From contig NZ_CM001376.1 in the NCBI RefSeq assembly GCF_000237805.1, positions 354,910 to 418,909 on the forward strand: a stretch of 64,000 nucleotides of DNA. Reading direction: 5' to 3'. Shown here one piece after another: positions 51,265 to 60,203 of this stretch. A program made the translations under genes and the position numbers. How positions within the stretch are numbered: position 1 is the first letter of the stretch; each line of letters opens with the position of its first letter. The notes below the pieces were generated by a model that was given only the letters and a program-made list of their open reading frames with translations, did no database searches and was not told the origin of the DNA. The stretch is from Jonquetella anthropi DSM 22815 (GTDB taxonomy: Bacteria > Synergistota > Synergistia > Synergistales > Dethiosulfovibrionaceae).

Positions 51265-52226
51265 GCGAACTTCAAAAAATCGTCGTCCTGTACGGCGGAA
51301 ACAGCCCGGAACGGGAAGTCTCTCTCGTCAGCGGCCAAGCGGTTGAAAAAGCGCTGAAAAGCGCCGGATACGAAACCGAACTGATCGACCTGACCGGGCC
51401 GGAAAAAGTCTTTGAGGCCCTGAAAACGCCCTGCGACCTCTTCTTCCCGGTCCTTCACGGCTCGTGGGGCGAAGACGGCCGGCTTCAAGCTGCCCTTGAC
51501 CTGAGCGGTCGGCCGTACGTCGGTTCCGGCCCCCTAGCCAGTGGCCTCTGCATGGACAAATGGGCCAGCAAAGCCCTGTTCGACCGGGCGGGCCTTCACA
51601 CCCCCAAAGGCGTGCTGGTGAGGCAGAAAGACGGAACCGGCGACCTTCCCGGCCTGCTCCGCGCGCTGGAACGGTACGGAAAACTGATCGTCAAGCCCAA
51701 CTGCGGCGGCAGCACGGTCGCCACGTCTGTCGTCTCCTGCTCGGAAGAGCTCCTTCCCGCGCTGAACGCCGCGTGGGAGCAGAAGAGCGGCGGCGCGCTG
51801 GTGGAAGAGTTTATTCCCGGCCGGGAGCTCACCGTCGCCATGTGGGACTCAGGCTCCGGCCCTGAGGCCCTTCCAGCGGTCGAAATCCTTCCAGCGTCGG
51901 GGTTCTACGACTACCAGGCCAAGTACACCGACGGCGCCAGCCGGTACGAATCGCCAGCCCGGCTGAGCGGCGAAGAAGCCCGCGCCCTCTCCGAAGCCGC
52001 CGTCGCCGCGTGGCGTGCCGTTGGCCTTAGGGACTACGGCCGGGCCGACTTCCGCTTGCCCCCGGACGGGGAGCCGGTCCTGCTCGAAATCAACACCGCG
52101 CCGGGCATGACGTCTCACAGCCTCGTCCCCATGGCCGCAAAAAGTGCCGGAATGGAACTGCCCGACTTCCTGAGCCGGCTCGCCCGTCGGGCGTGGAGCC
52201 GCGACGTCGGGCGGCCCCGCGCCTGA
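51261..52226 (+). CDS. ddl: D-alanine-D-alanine ligase
   Basis: A 321-residue ATP-grasp ligase making the D-Ala-D-Ala dipeptide of peptidoglycan. Motifs: [41 protein letters not shown] and [15 protein letters not shown] overlaps the proA stop, so it shares the proBA transcript. Confidence 0.94.
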   Translation: MSELQKIVVLYGGNSPEREVSLVSGQAVEKALKSAGYETELIDLTGPEKVFEALKTPCDLFFPVLHGSWGEDGRLQAALDLSGRPYVGSGPLASGLCMDKWASKALFDRAGLHTPKGVLVRQKDGTGDLPGLLRALERYGKLIVKPNCGGSTVATSVVSCSEELLPALNAAWEQKSGGALVEEFIPGRELTVAMWDSGSGPEALPAVEILPASGFYDYQAKYTDGASRYESPARLSGEEARALSEAAVAAWRAVGLRDYGRADFRLPPDGEPVLLEINTAPGMTSHSLVPMAAKSAGMELPDFLSRLARRAWSRDVGRPRA

Positions 52227-52241
52227 AGCGCCGGAATCGTG

Positions 52242-52276
52242 TACAATATCAGCGGTCATATGGCCTTTCAAGGCCA
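52242..52276 (+). promoter_or_regulatory. Possible argF promoter -10 and leader hairpin
   Basis: TACAAT at 52242-52247 without a good -35, followed by the hairpin TGGCCTT-TC-AAGGCCA (52261-52276), 28 bp before the argF GTG. Confidence 0.4.
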
Positions 52277-52303
52277 AAACACAAACGTAGGAGCGTGAGC
52301 ACT

Positions 52304-53296
52304 GTGGGAAAAAACCTTCGCGGACGCAGCTTCCTGAAACTGCTGGACTTCACTTCTGAGGACATTCGGTACCTGCTCGACCTGTCGAAAGAGTTCAAAG
52401 CCCTCAAGGCGGCCGGCGTGCCGCACCGTCATCTGGCGGGAAAGAACATCGTCTTGTTGTTTGAGAAAACGTCAACCCGCACCAGATGTTCGTTTGAAGT
52501 CGCCGGGCGCGACCTGGGCATGGGCGTCACCTACCTCGACCCCGGCTCCTCCCAGATGGGCAAAAAAGAGTCCATCGAAGACACAGCCAAAGTGCTTGGC
52601 CGCCTCTACGACGGCATCGAATACCGCGGCTTCAGCCAAGAACTGGTTGAGACCCTCGCCAGAGAGTCCGGCGTGCCGGTGTGGAACGGCCTGACAGACC
52701 TGTTCCACCCCACCCAAATGCTCGCCGACCTGCTCACGATCGAAGAAAAACTCGGCGCCCTCAAAGGCGTCAACTTCGTCTACATGGGCGACGGCCGCAA
52801 CAACGTCGCCAACTCTCTGATGATCGCCTGCGCCAAAATGGGCGTCAACTACACCTGCTGCGCCCCCGAAAGCCTGTTCCCCGCCCCGGACCTCGTCAAA
52901 GCCGCCCAAGAAGTCGCCCAAGGGACCGGCAGCACCGTGACCCTCACCAGCGACGTCGTCAAAGGAACGACCGGCGCCGACGTGTTCTACACCGACATCT
53001 GGGTCTCCATGGGCGAGCCCGACTCGGCGTGGAAAACGCGAATCGAACTGTTAAAACCCTATCAGGTGAATGAACAGGCCATCTCCCGCGGCTCCCGCCG
53101 CGCCATCTTCATGCATTGCCTGCCGTCCTTCCACGACCTCAAGACGACCATCGGACAGGAAATCCACGAAAAATTCGGCTTAACCGAAATGGAAGTGACC
53201 GATCAGGTCTTCAGCAGCAGCCGCTCCGTCGTCTTCGACGAGGCGGAAAACCGGATGCACACTATCAAAGCCGTCATGTACGCCACGCTGGCGTAG
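52304..53296 (+). CDS. argF: Ornithine carbamoyltransferase
   Basis: A 330-residue OTCase: carbamoyl-phosphate loop [40 protein letters not shown] and HCLPSFHD. Either anabolic (ArgF) or catabolic (ArcB) use is possible; no other arginine genes are beside it. GTG 52304 is chosen with TAGGAG 10 bp upstream; an earlier GTG (52295) is too close. Confidence 0.94.
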   Translation: MGKNLRGRSFLKLLDFTSEDIRYLLDLSKEFKALKAAGVPHRHLAGKNIVLLFEKTSTRTRCSFEVAGRDLGMGVTYLDPGSSQMGKKESIEDTAKVLGRLYDGIEYRGFSQELVETLARESGVPVWNGLTDLFHPTQMLADLLTIEEKLGALKGVNFVYMGDGRNNVANSLMIACAKMGVNYTCCAPESLFPAPDLVKAAQEVAQGTGSTVTLTSDVVKGTTGADVFYTDIWVSMGEPDSAWKTRIELLKPYQVNEQAISRGSRRAIFMHCLPSFHDLKTTIGQEIHEKFGLTEMEVTDQVFSSSRSVVFDEAENRMHTIKAVMYATLA

Positions 53297-53604
53297 CGGC
53301 GCTGAACCAGCCAAACGCCGCCCGTGGACGGCCAACCCATCAGGGCGGCCTGTCGATATGGCTCCAGCCGCAAAAGCGGCTGGAGCCATTTTCCCCTGCC
53401 AGCGCTGACGCCCGTTCAGCTGTCCGGCGGCGCGGCGAAAATCGTCCCAATGTGAGAACGCCCGCCCGCGGCGCGGAAACGGCCGCTAAAACAAGAGGAA
53501 CCGACGGCCTGAGGAAGGGGGCGGCCGCAAGCCGCTTGGCGCCCTTTTTCGGCGAGATAGTAAGTATTATTTCGTATCTTTGAAGCGTAAATGGCCGGAT
53601 ACGT
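53297..53604. other. Gene-free interval between argF and the SLH-porin promoter
   Basis: Holds the argF terminator near its start and a second structured element: GCGGC / GCCGC around CGCAA, flanked by G-rich and GCGCCC arms and followed by T5 (53545-53549), which looks like another terminator. No convincing ORF. A small RNA ending at 53549 is possible but no promoter is evident. Confidence 0.5.
53358..53392 (+). terminator. Intrinsic terminator of argF
   Basis: A 13-bp perfect stem ATGGCTCCAGCCG / CGGCTGGAGCCAT with CAAAAG loop and TTTT. Confidence 0.85.
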
Positions 53605-53632
53605 TTGACAAATCGATGAGGAATGTTAGACT
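53605..53632 (+). promoter_or_regulatory. Strong extended -10 promoter of the SLH-porin gene
   Basis: Consensus TTGACA (53605-53610), 16-bp spacer, TG-T extension and TAGACT (53627-53632). The transcript would have an unusually long leader of about 140 bases, including hairpin GTCCGC-ATGA-GCGGAC (53648-53663). Confidence 0.78.
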
Positions 53633-53777
53633 GTGCCACAGAGCGGCAGTCCGCATGAGCGGACGCAGGAACTGACAACAGTGACGGTAGGCGGAGGAAA
53701 CGAGGAAACTCCTGCATAACCGGCTGATGGCGTTCCGCCGACTCGAAGAGTCAAAGGTTTATCAGGAGGAATGTAAC

Positions 53778-55265
53778 ATGAGCATGAAGAAAATGCTTGC
53801 AGTTGTCGCCGCCGCAGCGTGCGTGGCCTTCGCGGCCCCGGCTTTCGCGGCCAACCCGTTCTCCGACGTGCCGATGCACCACTGGGCATATGACGCGGTG
53901 GAGCAGCTGGCTGCCCACGGCGTTGTCGAAGGGTATCCGGATGGCACCTTCAAGGGCAACAAGCCCATCACCCGTTACGAGATGGCCATGATGATCGCCC
54001 GCGCGATGAACAAGGGCGGCCTGGCCGGTGAAGATGCCGATACGCTGAAAAAGCTGATGGTCGAGTTCAAGGACGAGCTGGATAACCTGGGCGTCCGCGT
54101 CGACGGCCTTGAGGGCCGCGTCGCCGACCTGGAGAAGAACAGCAACGGCTGGAAGTTCTGGGGCCAGCTGCGTCTTGACTACAAGGATTTGAAAGATCAC
54201 GATGCTCGGGACGGCATTGCTATGACCCGGTATCGCTTATGGCTGCAGAAGAAGGTTGACGACCACATCACTTTCACCGGCAGATGGGGCGGCGAAAACG
54301 CAGTGTTTGAGCGGTTCTACTTCGACGTCACCGACTTCTTCGGCATGGACTTCCGGGCCGGGCAGTTTGACTTCGACTGGGAAGACGACGACGGCCTGTA
54401 CACCGATAACGATGCAACCGCTGGCGACTTCCTCATTCAGGGTTACCAGCTGAGCCGGAACTTCGGCGCCCTTGAGGCCACTCTTCTGGCCGGTCGCACT
54501 CATGACTGGGATTCTGGTTTCCTGGGTATTAATTTTTACGACGACCCGAGCGACTACGTGTACGGAGCTCGCCTGAAATACAGCGGCGAGAAGTTCTGGG
54601 TTAGCGCCAACGCTCTGCGGTTTGATCCTGAAGATCAGTTCGATGACGGAATGGGCCAGAACGGCTACAAGGTCAGCTATTACTGGCTCGGTGCTGGCTT
54701 CAAATTCGCCGATGGCTTCGAGCTGAAGGGCGCTTACTACTTCCAAGATCAGGATTTCAACAGCACCACCTTCCTGCCGGCTGGCTATGATGACTCCCCG
54801 AATGCTTGGAAGGTCATTTTGGATATCGACGAGAACGTGCTGAAGTTCACCAGTCTGTGGCTGGAGTACGCCCAGTTCGATCCGTCCTTCCTGACCACCC
54901 AGGACGGCCCGTACGACAACTATGCGTTCAGCATTACTCCTCGTCTGCGTGCTCTGGCGGGAGCCGACGTCGTTCCCAGTGCCATTGGTGTGGATAGCAC
55001 GGACATCAAGGTGTTCTACGCTAAGGCTGAGCAGCCTTGGACGGAAAAGTTCAGCACCTTTGAGCGCTTTGTGCTCGCCAAGGATGCTGATTGGAACGCT
55101 AGCATGGCCAAGACCATTGACGTGACTAACTGGTCCGTTGGCATCGCCTACAAATACGCTCCGAGCCTGAAGTTTGAGCTGGTTTACGACGACGTCAACT
55201 ACGAGAGCGGTAGCAAGCTGGACGACGATCACCTGATCCGGTTCCGCACGCAGCTGTCCTTCTAA
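53778..55265 (+). CDS. Outer-membrane porin with N-terminal SLH domain (OmpM-like)
   Basis: A 495-residue protein: signal peptide (about residues 1-22, APAFA-AN), one SLH domain (about 23-70, FSDVPMHHWAYDAVEQLAAHG and the TRYEMA end), a coiled-coil segment (about 80-115) and a beta-barrel of alternating strands ending in the aromatic C-terminus RTQLSF. Such proteins form pores and tether the outer membrane to peptidoglycan-linked polymers in Synergistota and Negativicutes. ATG follows AGGAGG by 8 bp. Strong promoter, long leader and strong terminator suggest a major envelope protein. Confidence 0.88.
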   Translation: MSMKKMLAVVAAAACVAFAAPAFAANPFSDVPMHHWAYDAVEQLAAHGVVEGYPDGTFKGNKPITRYEMAMMIARAMNKGGLAGEDADTLKKLMVEFKDELDNLGVRVDGLEGRVADLEKNSNGWKFWGQLRLDYKDLKDHDARDGIAMTRYRLWLQKKVDDHITFTGRWGGENAVFERFYFDVTDFFGMDFRAGQFDFDWEDDDGLYTDNDATAGDFLIQGYQLSRNFGALEATLLAGRTHDWDSGFLGINFYDDPSDYVYGARLKYSGEKFWVSANALRFDPEDQFDDGMGQNGYKVSYYWLGAGFKFADGFELKGAYYFQDQDFNSTTFLPAGYDDSPNAWKVILDIDENVLKFTSLWLEYAQFDPSFLTTQDGPYDNYAFSITPRLRALAGADVVPSAIGVDSTDIKVFYAKAEQPWTEKFSTFERFVLAKDADWNASMAKTIDVTNWSVGIAYKYAPSLKFELVYDDVNYESGSKLDDDHLIRFRTQLSF

Positions 55266-55294
55266 TTCTCTGACAGCACACGTGTTATTCACGA

Positions 55295-55331
55295 ACAGCC
55301 CCGAGGTATTGCCTCGGGGCTGTTTTTTTGC
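55295..55331 (+). terminator. Intrinsic terminator of the SLH-porin gene
   Basis: A 13-bp stem AACAGCCCCGAGG / CCTCGGGGCTGTT with a short loop followed by T7. Confidence 0.93.
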
Positions 55332-55717
55332 GCCCTTTCCGTTCTCTTGTCCGGGCGGGCGGCCAAAAGCGCGGCCGCTTGGGCTAAGTCCCGATGAAGC
55401 GCCGTCTCGGAAGTCAAAGCGAAAGCGCGCGGCGAAAAAACCGCCTTTTCGGCGAACGGACTTTGAACCCGTCGGCCCCGTGGCTGGGGAAAAATGCTGA
55501 ACGAAGGCGGAGGCGATTTCAGCAGGCCTTTACAGGGTTATTCCTCAGTTGGGATTGCACTTGTCCCCTTGTGACGGGTAATCGTGGACAAGCCGCCGTG
55601 CGGGCTTCGGTTAAGGGCGGGCCGATGAAAAGCAAGCGGAAAAGCCTTTGACCGTTAGGCCTTGAACGCGCCGTTCCCGCCCTAGCAGTTTGTGTCCGCT
55701 TGGCTCTTGAAACGAAG
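55332..55717. other. Intergenic stretch without a recognisable gene
   Basis: 386 bp between two terminators. Short open frames exist on the plus strand (for example 55394-55651) but they lack ribosome sites, and their composition is not protein-like. Contains several GC-rich self-complementary pieces (for example GCGGCCAAAAGCGCGGCCGC). I see no tRNA, tmRNA, RNase P or SRP RNA signature. It may encode a structured RNA. Confidence 0.4.
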
Positions 55718-55751
55718 AACTCCCCCGAAGGCGTCTTCGGGGGAGTTTTAT
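55718..55751. terminator. Terminator after gloA, active mainly on the plus strand by T-run
   Basis: A 13-bp perfect stem AACTCCCCCGAAG / CTTCGGGGGAGTT with GCGT loop. T-run TTTTATTT lies on the plus side; on the minus strand (the direction of gloA) the run is CTTCGTTTC, weaker. Confidence 0.75.
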
Positions 55752-55757
55752 TTGCTC

Positions 55758-56120
55758 TTAAAAGGTTGGTGGGAGAATTTCAATCCAGTAGCCGTCGGGA
55801 TCTTGAATGAAGTAGATGCCCATCGCCTCGTTTTCGCAGCAGATCCAGCCGTTCTTGGCGTGGAAGGCGTGGGACGCTTGGAAGTCGTCGGTTCGGAAGG
55901 CGAGGTGAAATTCCCCTTCGCCCAAGTCGTACGGCTCGGTTCGGTCGTGAAGCCACGTGAGTTCCAGCTGAAACGGGCTGGTGGGGCTTCCCATGTAGAC
56001 GATGGTGAAGTCGGCCCCTTCAATTCGCCGTTGCTCGGTCAGGCCGATCGCTTTCTCGTAAAAGTCCATGCTTCGTTTCAGGTCAAGGACGTTGAAGTTG
56101 ACGTGGATTGGCGTGTACAT
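55758..56120 (-). CDS. gloA: Glyoxalase I (VOC family lactoylglutathione lyase type)
   Basis: A 120-residue VOC protein with all four metal ligands of GloA: His6 (HVNFNVLD), Glu53 (QLELTW), His72 (GEFHLAF) and Glu114 (WIEIL). Such enzymes isomerise the methylglyoxal-thiol adduct using Ni or Zn. The ATG at 56120 has GGAGG within the 3' end of znuB and starts only 5 bp after the znuB stop, so it is the fourth gene of the zinc-importer operon. Thiol cofactor identity is unknown. Confidence 0.85.
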   Translation of the reverse strand: MYTPIHVNFNVLDLKRSMDFYEKAIGLTEQRRIEGADFTIVYMGSPTSPFQLELTWLHDRTEPYDLGEGEFHLAFRTDDFQASHAFHAKNGWICCENEAMGIYFIQDPDGYWIEILPPTF

Positions 56121-56125
56121 CTTTT

Positions 56126-56965
56126 TTACCTCCAGAGTGAGCGCCCGCCGCTCGGTCGTTTGTGGCGGGAACGGAAGATGAGCAGGTCGGCTGCCTGAGC
56201 GGCGCAGGCGACGGCGATGATGGCCGGGCCAGCAGTGAGGTCGAACCGATAGGAGAACCACAGTCCGGCGACACTGAACGCCGCGCCGAGAACCACCGAC
56301 AGCCCCATGATCCCGGCGAGGCTTCGGGCGTGCCGTTCGGCGATGTAGGGCGGAATGGTGAACAGGGCGATGACGAGGATCAGCCCGACGACCCGAATGA
56401 TGGCGACGACGGCCAGCGACGCGGCGGCGACTGTGAGGCAGTGGTACGTCCGCACCGCGAGCCCCCGCGTGGCGGCGAACGTCTCGTCAAACAAGAAGGC
56501 CTCCAGCTGGTGATACCGCAGGGCGGCGAAGGCGAGCAGAAGAACGCTCAGTCCGCCGAGCAAAAAGAGTTCGCCCGAGCTGACGGTGAGGATTGAGCCG
56601 AATAGGTAGCTCATCACGTCGGCGCCGTAGCCGGGCGTGAGGTCGTTGAAGATCAGGCCGACTGCCATGCCGGCGGACCAAAGAATACCCATCAGGGTGT
56701 CGGACCGATCGGACCTCTCCCAGCTGAGCCGGGCGGCTAAGCCTGCCAAGAGGAGCGTGAAGGCATAGGCGCCGCCCCGGGGCGGCAGGCCGAGAAAGCG
56801 GGCCAATCCGATGCCGCCGAAGGCGCCGTGGGCGATGCCCCCAACCAGCATGACCTGCCGGCGAATCACGACGACCGGGCCGAGCAGGCCGCAGACGAGG
56901 CTGCTCAGCAGGGCGGCAAACAGGGCGTGGCGGAGAAATTGATAGGTGATGAGGGCCTGAATCAT
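56126..56965 (-). CDS. znuB: Zinc ABC transporter permease
   Basis: A 279-residue ABC-3 family permease with about eight TM segments; LVGGIAHGAFGGIGLARFLG is the conserved start of the family core and RVVGLILVIALFTIPPYIA the later block. ATG overlaps the znuC stop (ATGA). Together with ZnuA and ZnuC imports zinc (or manganese); zinc is favoured by the His-rich ZnuA. Confidence 0.93.
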   Translation of the reverse strand: MIQALITYQFLRHALFAALLSSLVCGLLGPVVVIRRQVMLVGGIAHGAFGGIGLARFLGLPPRGGAYAFTLLLAGLAARLSWERSDRSDTLMGILWSAGMAVGLIFNDLTPGYGADVMSYLFGSILTVSSGELFLLGGLSVLLLAFAALRYHQLEAFLFDETFAATRGLAVRTYHCLTVAAASLAVVAIIRVVGLILVIALFTIPPYIAERHARSLAGIMGLSVVLGAAFSVAGLWFSYRFDLTAGPAIIAVACAAQAADLLIFRSRHKRPSGGRSLWR

Positions 56966-57687
56966 AGGCTGTCCTTTCGGTTGGCGGGCGGCGTTTCGAC
57001 CTGACGGGCGAAGAGCCGGGAATAGCCGGCGGGGAAGTCCGACGGGCTGTAGGCCGTGACGCCCGAATCGACGAACAGAATTTGTCCCGCGCAGTCCGGC
57101 ACCGTTTCTAAGTCGTGGCTGACCATGACGACTGTGGCTTGGCGGCTTGCCTTTTCGAGACACTCCATGACGAGCCGACGGCCCGCCGGGTCGACGCTTG
57201 CCAGTGGCTCGTCAAGGAGCATGAGCCGAGGGCGGGACGCGAGAGCCCGGGCGATCAGTCCCCGCTGACGCTGGCCGATGGAAAGCTCGCCGAAGGGCCA
57301 GCGGCTCAGGTCCTGCAGGCCGACCAGCTCGAGCGCTTCGTCGGCGGCTTCCCGGTCCTCTCGGGTCCAGCGGGCGGCGCGGGGGTTCAGGCGGCCCATC
57401 AGGACGACGGACGACAGGGAGATGGGCAGGGCGGCGGTGGCTGTGACGTCCTGCGGGACGTAGCCAACCGGCTGGCCGCGGCCGGGGGGCTCTTCATAAA
57501 CGGAAACCACCCCTGATTGAGGGGTGGTAAATCCGAGCAGTAATTTAAGGAGGGTGGTCTTTCCGCCCCCGTTGGGGCCGACTAAAACGCAGAACTGTCG
57601 GTCCGGAATGGAGAGCGTCAGGTCGGTAAAGACGGTTTTACCCGGGTAGCCGAACGTGACGCCCTCGAGTCGGATCGAGTCGGTCAT
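56962..57687 (-). CDS. znuC: Zinc ABC transporter ATP-binding protein
   Basis: A 241-residue ATPase: Walker A GPNGGGKTT, signature LSIGQRQR, Walker B LMLLDEPLASVD and His switch in VSHDLE. The GYVPQDV Q-loop segment is typical of the metal-importer group. ATG overlaps the znuA stop (ATGA). Confidence 0.93.
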   Translation of the reverse strand: MTDSIRLEGVTFGYPGKTVFTDLTLSIPDRQFCVLVGPNGGGKTTLLKLLLGFTTPQSGVVSVYEEPPGRGQPVGYVPQDVTATAALPISLSSVVLMGRLNPRAARWTREDREAADEALELVGLQDLSRWPFGELSIGQRQRGLIARALASRPRLMLLDEPLASVDPAGRRLVMECLEKASRQATVVMVSHDLETVPDCAGQILFVDSGVTAYSPSDFPAGYSRLFARQVETPPANRKDSL

Positions 57688-58778
57688 TTCACGCCGTTGG
57701 CGATGGCCTGCGCGGCGGAGATGAGCGAATCTTCCCAGTTCGGAGCCAGCGGGTCAACTGTGACCATCGGCACGCCCAAGGACTTGGCGACGACAGAAGC
57801 CGACTGGGTGGAGAACTGAGGCTCGACGATCAGGGCCTTGACGCCCTGAGACTTGGCGAAGTCGGTGATCTTGGCGAGGGTCTGAGGACCCGGCTCCTTG
57901 CCTTCGACTTCAATGGGAACCTGAATCAGACCGTAGTCCCTGGCAAAGTATCCCCACGCGGGGTGGAAGGTGAGGAACGCCTTGCCCTTGGCGTTTTTCA
58001 GGATATCAGCCAGTTTGCTGTCCAGTTCGGCGGCAGAGGCGGCGAACTTCTCCTGGTTGGCCTTAAAGGTCTCGGCCTGATCGGGGAGTAGCTCGCTCAA
58101 CGTCTTGCAGATCAGCTCAGACTCAGGAACCGCGCACTTTGCAGAAAGCCACAGGTGCGGATCCGGCTGGCCGTCGTGGTGATGGTGGTGGTGATGATGT
58201 CCTTCCTCGTGGCCGCACTCGCAGGCGTCGTGGTGACAGTCGCTGTCGTGGCAGTCATGGCAGCCTTCGTCGTGGCAGGCCTTGTCATGGTCGTCCTTGT
58301 CCTGACCGCAGGTGCAGCTGTCGTGATGGCCGTCCTTATCATGATGACAGTCTTTGTCGCCGTGGTGGGCATCCTTATCGTGGCACTCGTGGCAGTTCTC
58401 GTCGTGGCATTCTTCGGCCTCGTCCTCAATCTCGAGGGCGGTCTTCATGGCGACCGGCTCGACGACGCTGGCCAGAGGGACGACTTTCAGGTCCGGGGCG
58501 ACGGCCTTGACCCGGTCAAGCTGACTGGCTTCCAGCGGCATGCCGACGGTGAACCACACCTTGGCGCTGCTGGCTGCCTGAACCTGGGAGGGCTTGGGCT
58601 CGTAGCTGTGCGGGTCGGCTCCCTGAGGCACCATGACCGTGACGGCGACCGCGTCCCCGCCAATTTTCTCCACCAGCTCTTTTTGGGGCAGGGTGGTAAC
58701 CAACACGCCAATCGGGTCCGCCCAAGCGGCCGTGGCGGCGAAAACGGAAATCAATGCGGCTACTGCACGTGAAATCAC
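57684..58778 (-). CDS. znuA: Zinc-binding periplasmic protein with very large Cys/His-rich loop
   Basis: A 364-residue cluster A-I binding protein. Signal peptide about residues 1-20 (AATAAWA-DP). Metal ligands: His57 in GADPHSYEP, the His in GQPDPHLWLS, His in LTFHPAWGYF, and an acidic residue near EPQFSTQ. Between the first two, residues about 117-202 form a low-complexity insert of CHD/HHD units ending in eight His; I count about 12 Cys and 24 His. ZnuA loops are usually His/Asp-rich but rarely contain Cys. GTG 58778 follows GAGGTGA; an upstream extension to 58823 has no ribosome site. Confidence 0.93.
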   Translation of the reverse strand: MISRAVAALISVFAATAAWADPIGVLVTTLPQKELVEKIGGDAVAVTVMVPQGADPHSYEPKPSQVQAASSAKVWFTVGMPLEASQLDRVKAVAPDLKVVPLASVVEPVAMKTALEIEDEAEECHDENCHECHDKDAHHGDKDCHHDKDGHHDSCTCGQDKDDHDKACHDEGCHDCHDSDCHHDACECGHEEGHHHHHHHHDGQPDPHLWLSAKCAVPESELICKTLSELLPDQAETFKANQEKFAASAAELDSKLADILKNAKGKAFLTFHPAWGYFARDYGLIQVPIEVEGKEPGPQTLAKITDFAKSQGVKALIVEPQFSTQSASVVAKSLGVPMVTVDPLAPNWEDSLISAAQAIANGVK

Positions 58779-58824
58779 AAATATCACCTCGCAAAAAAGA
58801 TACCGCTCCTCGGAGCGTGTCACG

Positions 58825-58854
58825 ATTATATTATCATTGTGTTATTTTCGTCAT
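58825..58854 (-). promoter_or_regulatory. znuA promoter with AT-rich near-palindrome (possible Zur/Fur-type site)
   Basis: Minus-strand ATGACG (58854-58849), 18-bp spacer, TATAAT (58830-58825). The -10 is inside GATAATATAATC, close to its own reverse complement (10 of 12), where a Fur-family repressor could bind. No exact Zur consensus. Confidence 0.5.
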
Positions 58855-58884
58855 AGGTATCTTTACGTGATTGCTTTAGGGCGC

Positions 58885-58912
58885 GAAAAAAGCCGCCGAG
58901 AATCGGCGGCTT
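58885..58912 (-). terminator. Intrinsic terminator of the phoA-zinc ABC operon
   Basis: Minus strand AAGCCGCCGA-TTC-TCGGCGGCTT followed by TTTTT, 12 bp after the FtsX-like gene. It separates this operon from znuA. Confidence 0.9.
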
Positions 58913-58924
58913 CACTGATGGAAG

Positions 58925-60199
58925 CTACAGCGACGAGGTGCCGAGGAGTTTTTCCATCGGGGCTCGGCCCATGGCCAGAGCGGGCAGGGCGGAAACGGCG
59001 ACGCCGGCGAGGAGGGCGGCGGCGACGGCCCCGGCTTCATAGCCAGTGAGCGGCGCGGTCAAGGTCAGGGCTGTCTTTTGGCTGAGGGAGCTGAACAGCA
59101 GCCACAGTCCGGCTCGTCCGACGATCCAGCCGGTCAGGAGACCGGTGCAGATGGTGACCGCTCCTTCGACCCAGCCGACGGCGAAGAGCGTTCGGGCCGG
59201 CAGGCCGAGGGCGCGAAGCAGCGTGTACTCGTTCTTTCGGGACGAGCCGGACCAGAAGAGGATCAGCAGGGACGTGACGGTCGTGACGGCTAGGACCGAC
59301 CAGACGACTACCGAAAGAATTTCCTCGCTTCGTCCCATGGCGGAAAAGAGCCGGACGATCACCTGAGAGGGGAAAACGACCTGTCCGTCGTTTCGCTTGA
59401 TAAAGCTCTGGGCGAGGGCGTAGGCGGCGCCGAGCGATTTTGGCTCTATCAGCACGGCGGTGACGTCGCCTGAGGTTGGCACGTCGTGATGTGCCTCTTC
59501 TGCTTCTTCCGCCTCTTCGTCATGATGGTCTTCGCCGCCTTCGTGTTCTCCGTGGCCTTCGTGGGCGGCCCAAATCGATTCCATCGGGGTGAATATGGCC
59601 CGGTCGTACGGGCCGCCGACGGGTGCGGCAATGCCGGTGACGGTGTAAACCTGATGGTGCTGGTGACCTCCGGCGGTCATGCCATGGGTCGTCTTGAATG
59701 TGTCGCCGATCTTGAGGCCGGTAAGCTGGGCTGCGGCCGCGCCGACCAGAGCCTCATAGGGCTTTTGAAAGGCGCGCCCTTCTTTCATTTGGAGCCAGAG
59801 GGGCGAGGAGGCCCCGCCGGTCCGAATGGTGAAGACCGTTTGGTCTGTGCCGACGACCGGACAGCCGAGGTACGAGTCGCCGAAGCCGAGGGGCGTGGCG
59901 GTTTTGACGCGCCGGTCCTTCTGGAGCTCGTGCCACAGGTCCCCGGAGATGTTGCCCAGCGGCGCGTCTTGGAGGAAGATGCTGTTCGTCGTGAGCTGGT
60001 ACTGGCTTCCCTTCGCTCCGACCAGCAGGCTGAACGGCTCGACGGCCCGCGCGAGGCCGTCCTGAAGGCCTGAAACGGCCAAGAAGAGGAAGCTTGCCAA
60101 CGCGCTTCCCAGCGCGAGGGCCAACGCGAGGGTGAAAAACTGAAGAGGGCGGGAGAACACGTGGCGGCAGGCGACCCGGACGACTGGGAAACCGCTCAT
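58925..60199 (-). CDS. FtsX-like ABC permease with His-rich loop (zinc-associated, PA4065-like)
   Basis: A 424-residue MacB/FtsX-type permease: TM1 about residues 21-45, a large periplasmic domain (about 46-285) and three C-terminal TM helices with the FtsX core (EYTLLRALGLPARTLFAVGW). The periplasmic domain contains HEGHGEHEGG and EDHHDEEAEEAEEAHHD, unusual for lipoprotein or peptide systems and suggestive of metal. Pairs with the overlapping-operon ATPase and the DUF3299 protein, the same trio as the Zur-regulated PA4064-PA4066 set in Pseudomonas. ATG with GGAGGTGA upstream. Confidence 0.85.
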   Translation of the reverse strand: MSGFPVVRVACRHVFSRPLQFFTLALALALGSALASFLFLAVSGLQDGLARAVEPFSLLVGAKGSQYQLTTNSIFLQDAPLGNISGDLWHELQKDRRVKTATPLGFGDSYLGCPVVGTDQTVFTIRTGGASSPLWLQMKEGRAFQKPYEALVGAAAAQLTGLKIGDTFKTTHGMTAGGHQHHQVYTVTGIAAPVGGPYDRAIFTPMESIWAAHEGHGEHEGGEDHHDEEAEEAEEAHHDVPTSGDVTAVLIEPKSLGAAYALAQSFIKRNDGQVVFPSQVIVRLFSAMGRSEEILSVVVWSVLAVTTVTSLLILFWSGSSRKNEYTLLRALGLPARTLFAVGWVEGAVTICTGLLTGWIVGRAGLWLLFSSLSQKTALTLTAPLTGYEAGAVAAALLAGVAVSALPALAMGRAPMEKLLGTSSL

Positions 60200-60203
60200 T
60201 CTC

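Noticed and set aside
55394-55651. An 85-residue open frame in the interval before gloA
   Set aside because: No ribosome site, basic low-complexity composition, and no recognisable motif.
58155-58772. A 205-residue hydrophobic reading frame on the plus strand, looking like a membrane protein
   Set aside because: It is the antisense of the znuA His/Cys/Asp repeats, whose codons read as Val/Met/Ala on the other strand. No ribosome site, and znuA is clearly the real gene.
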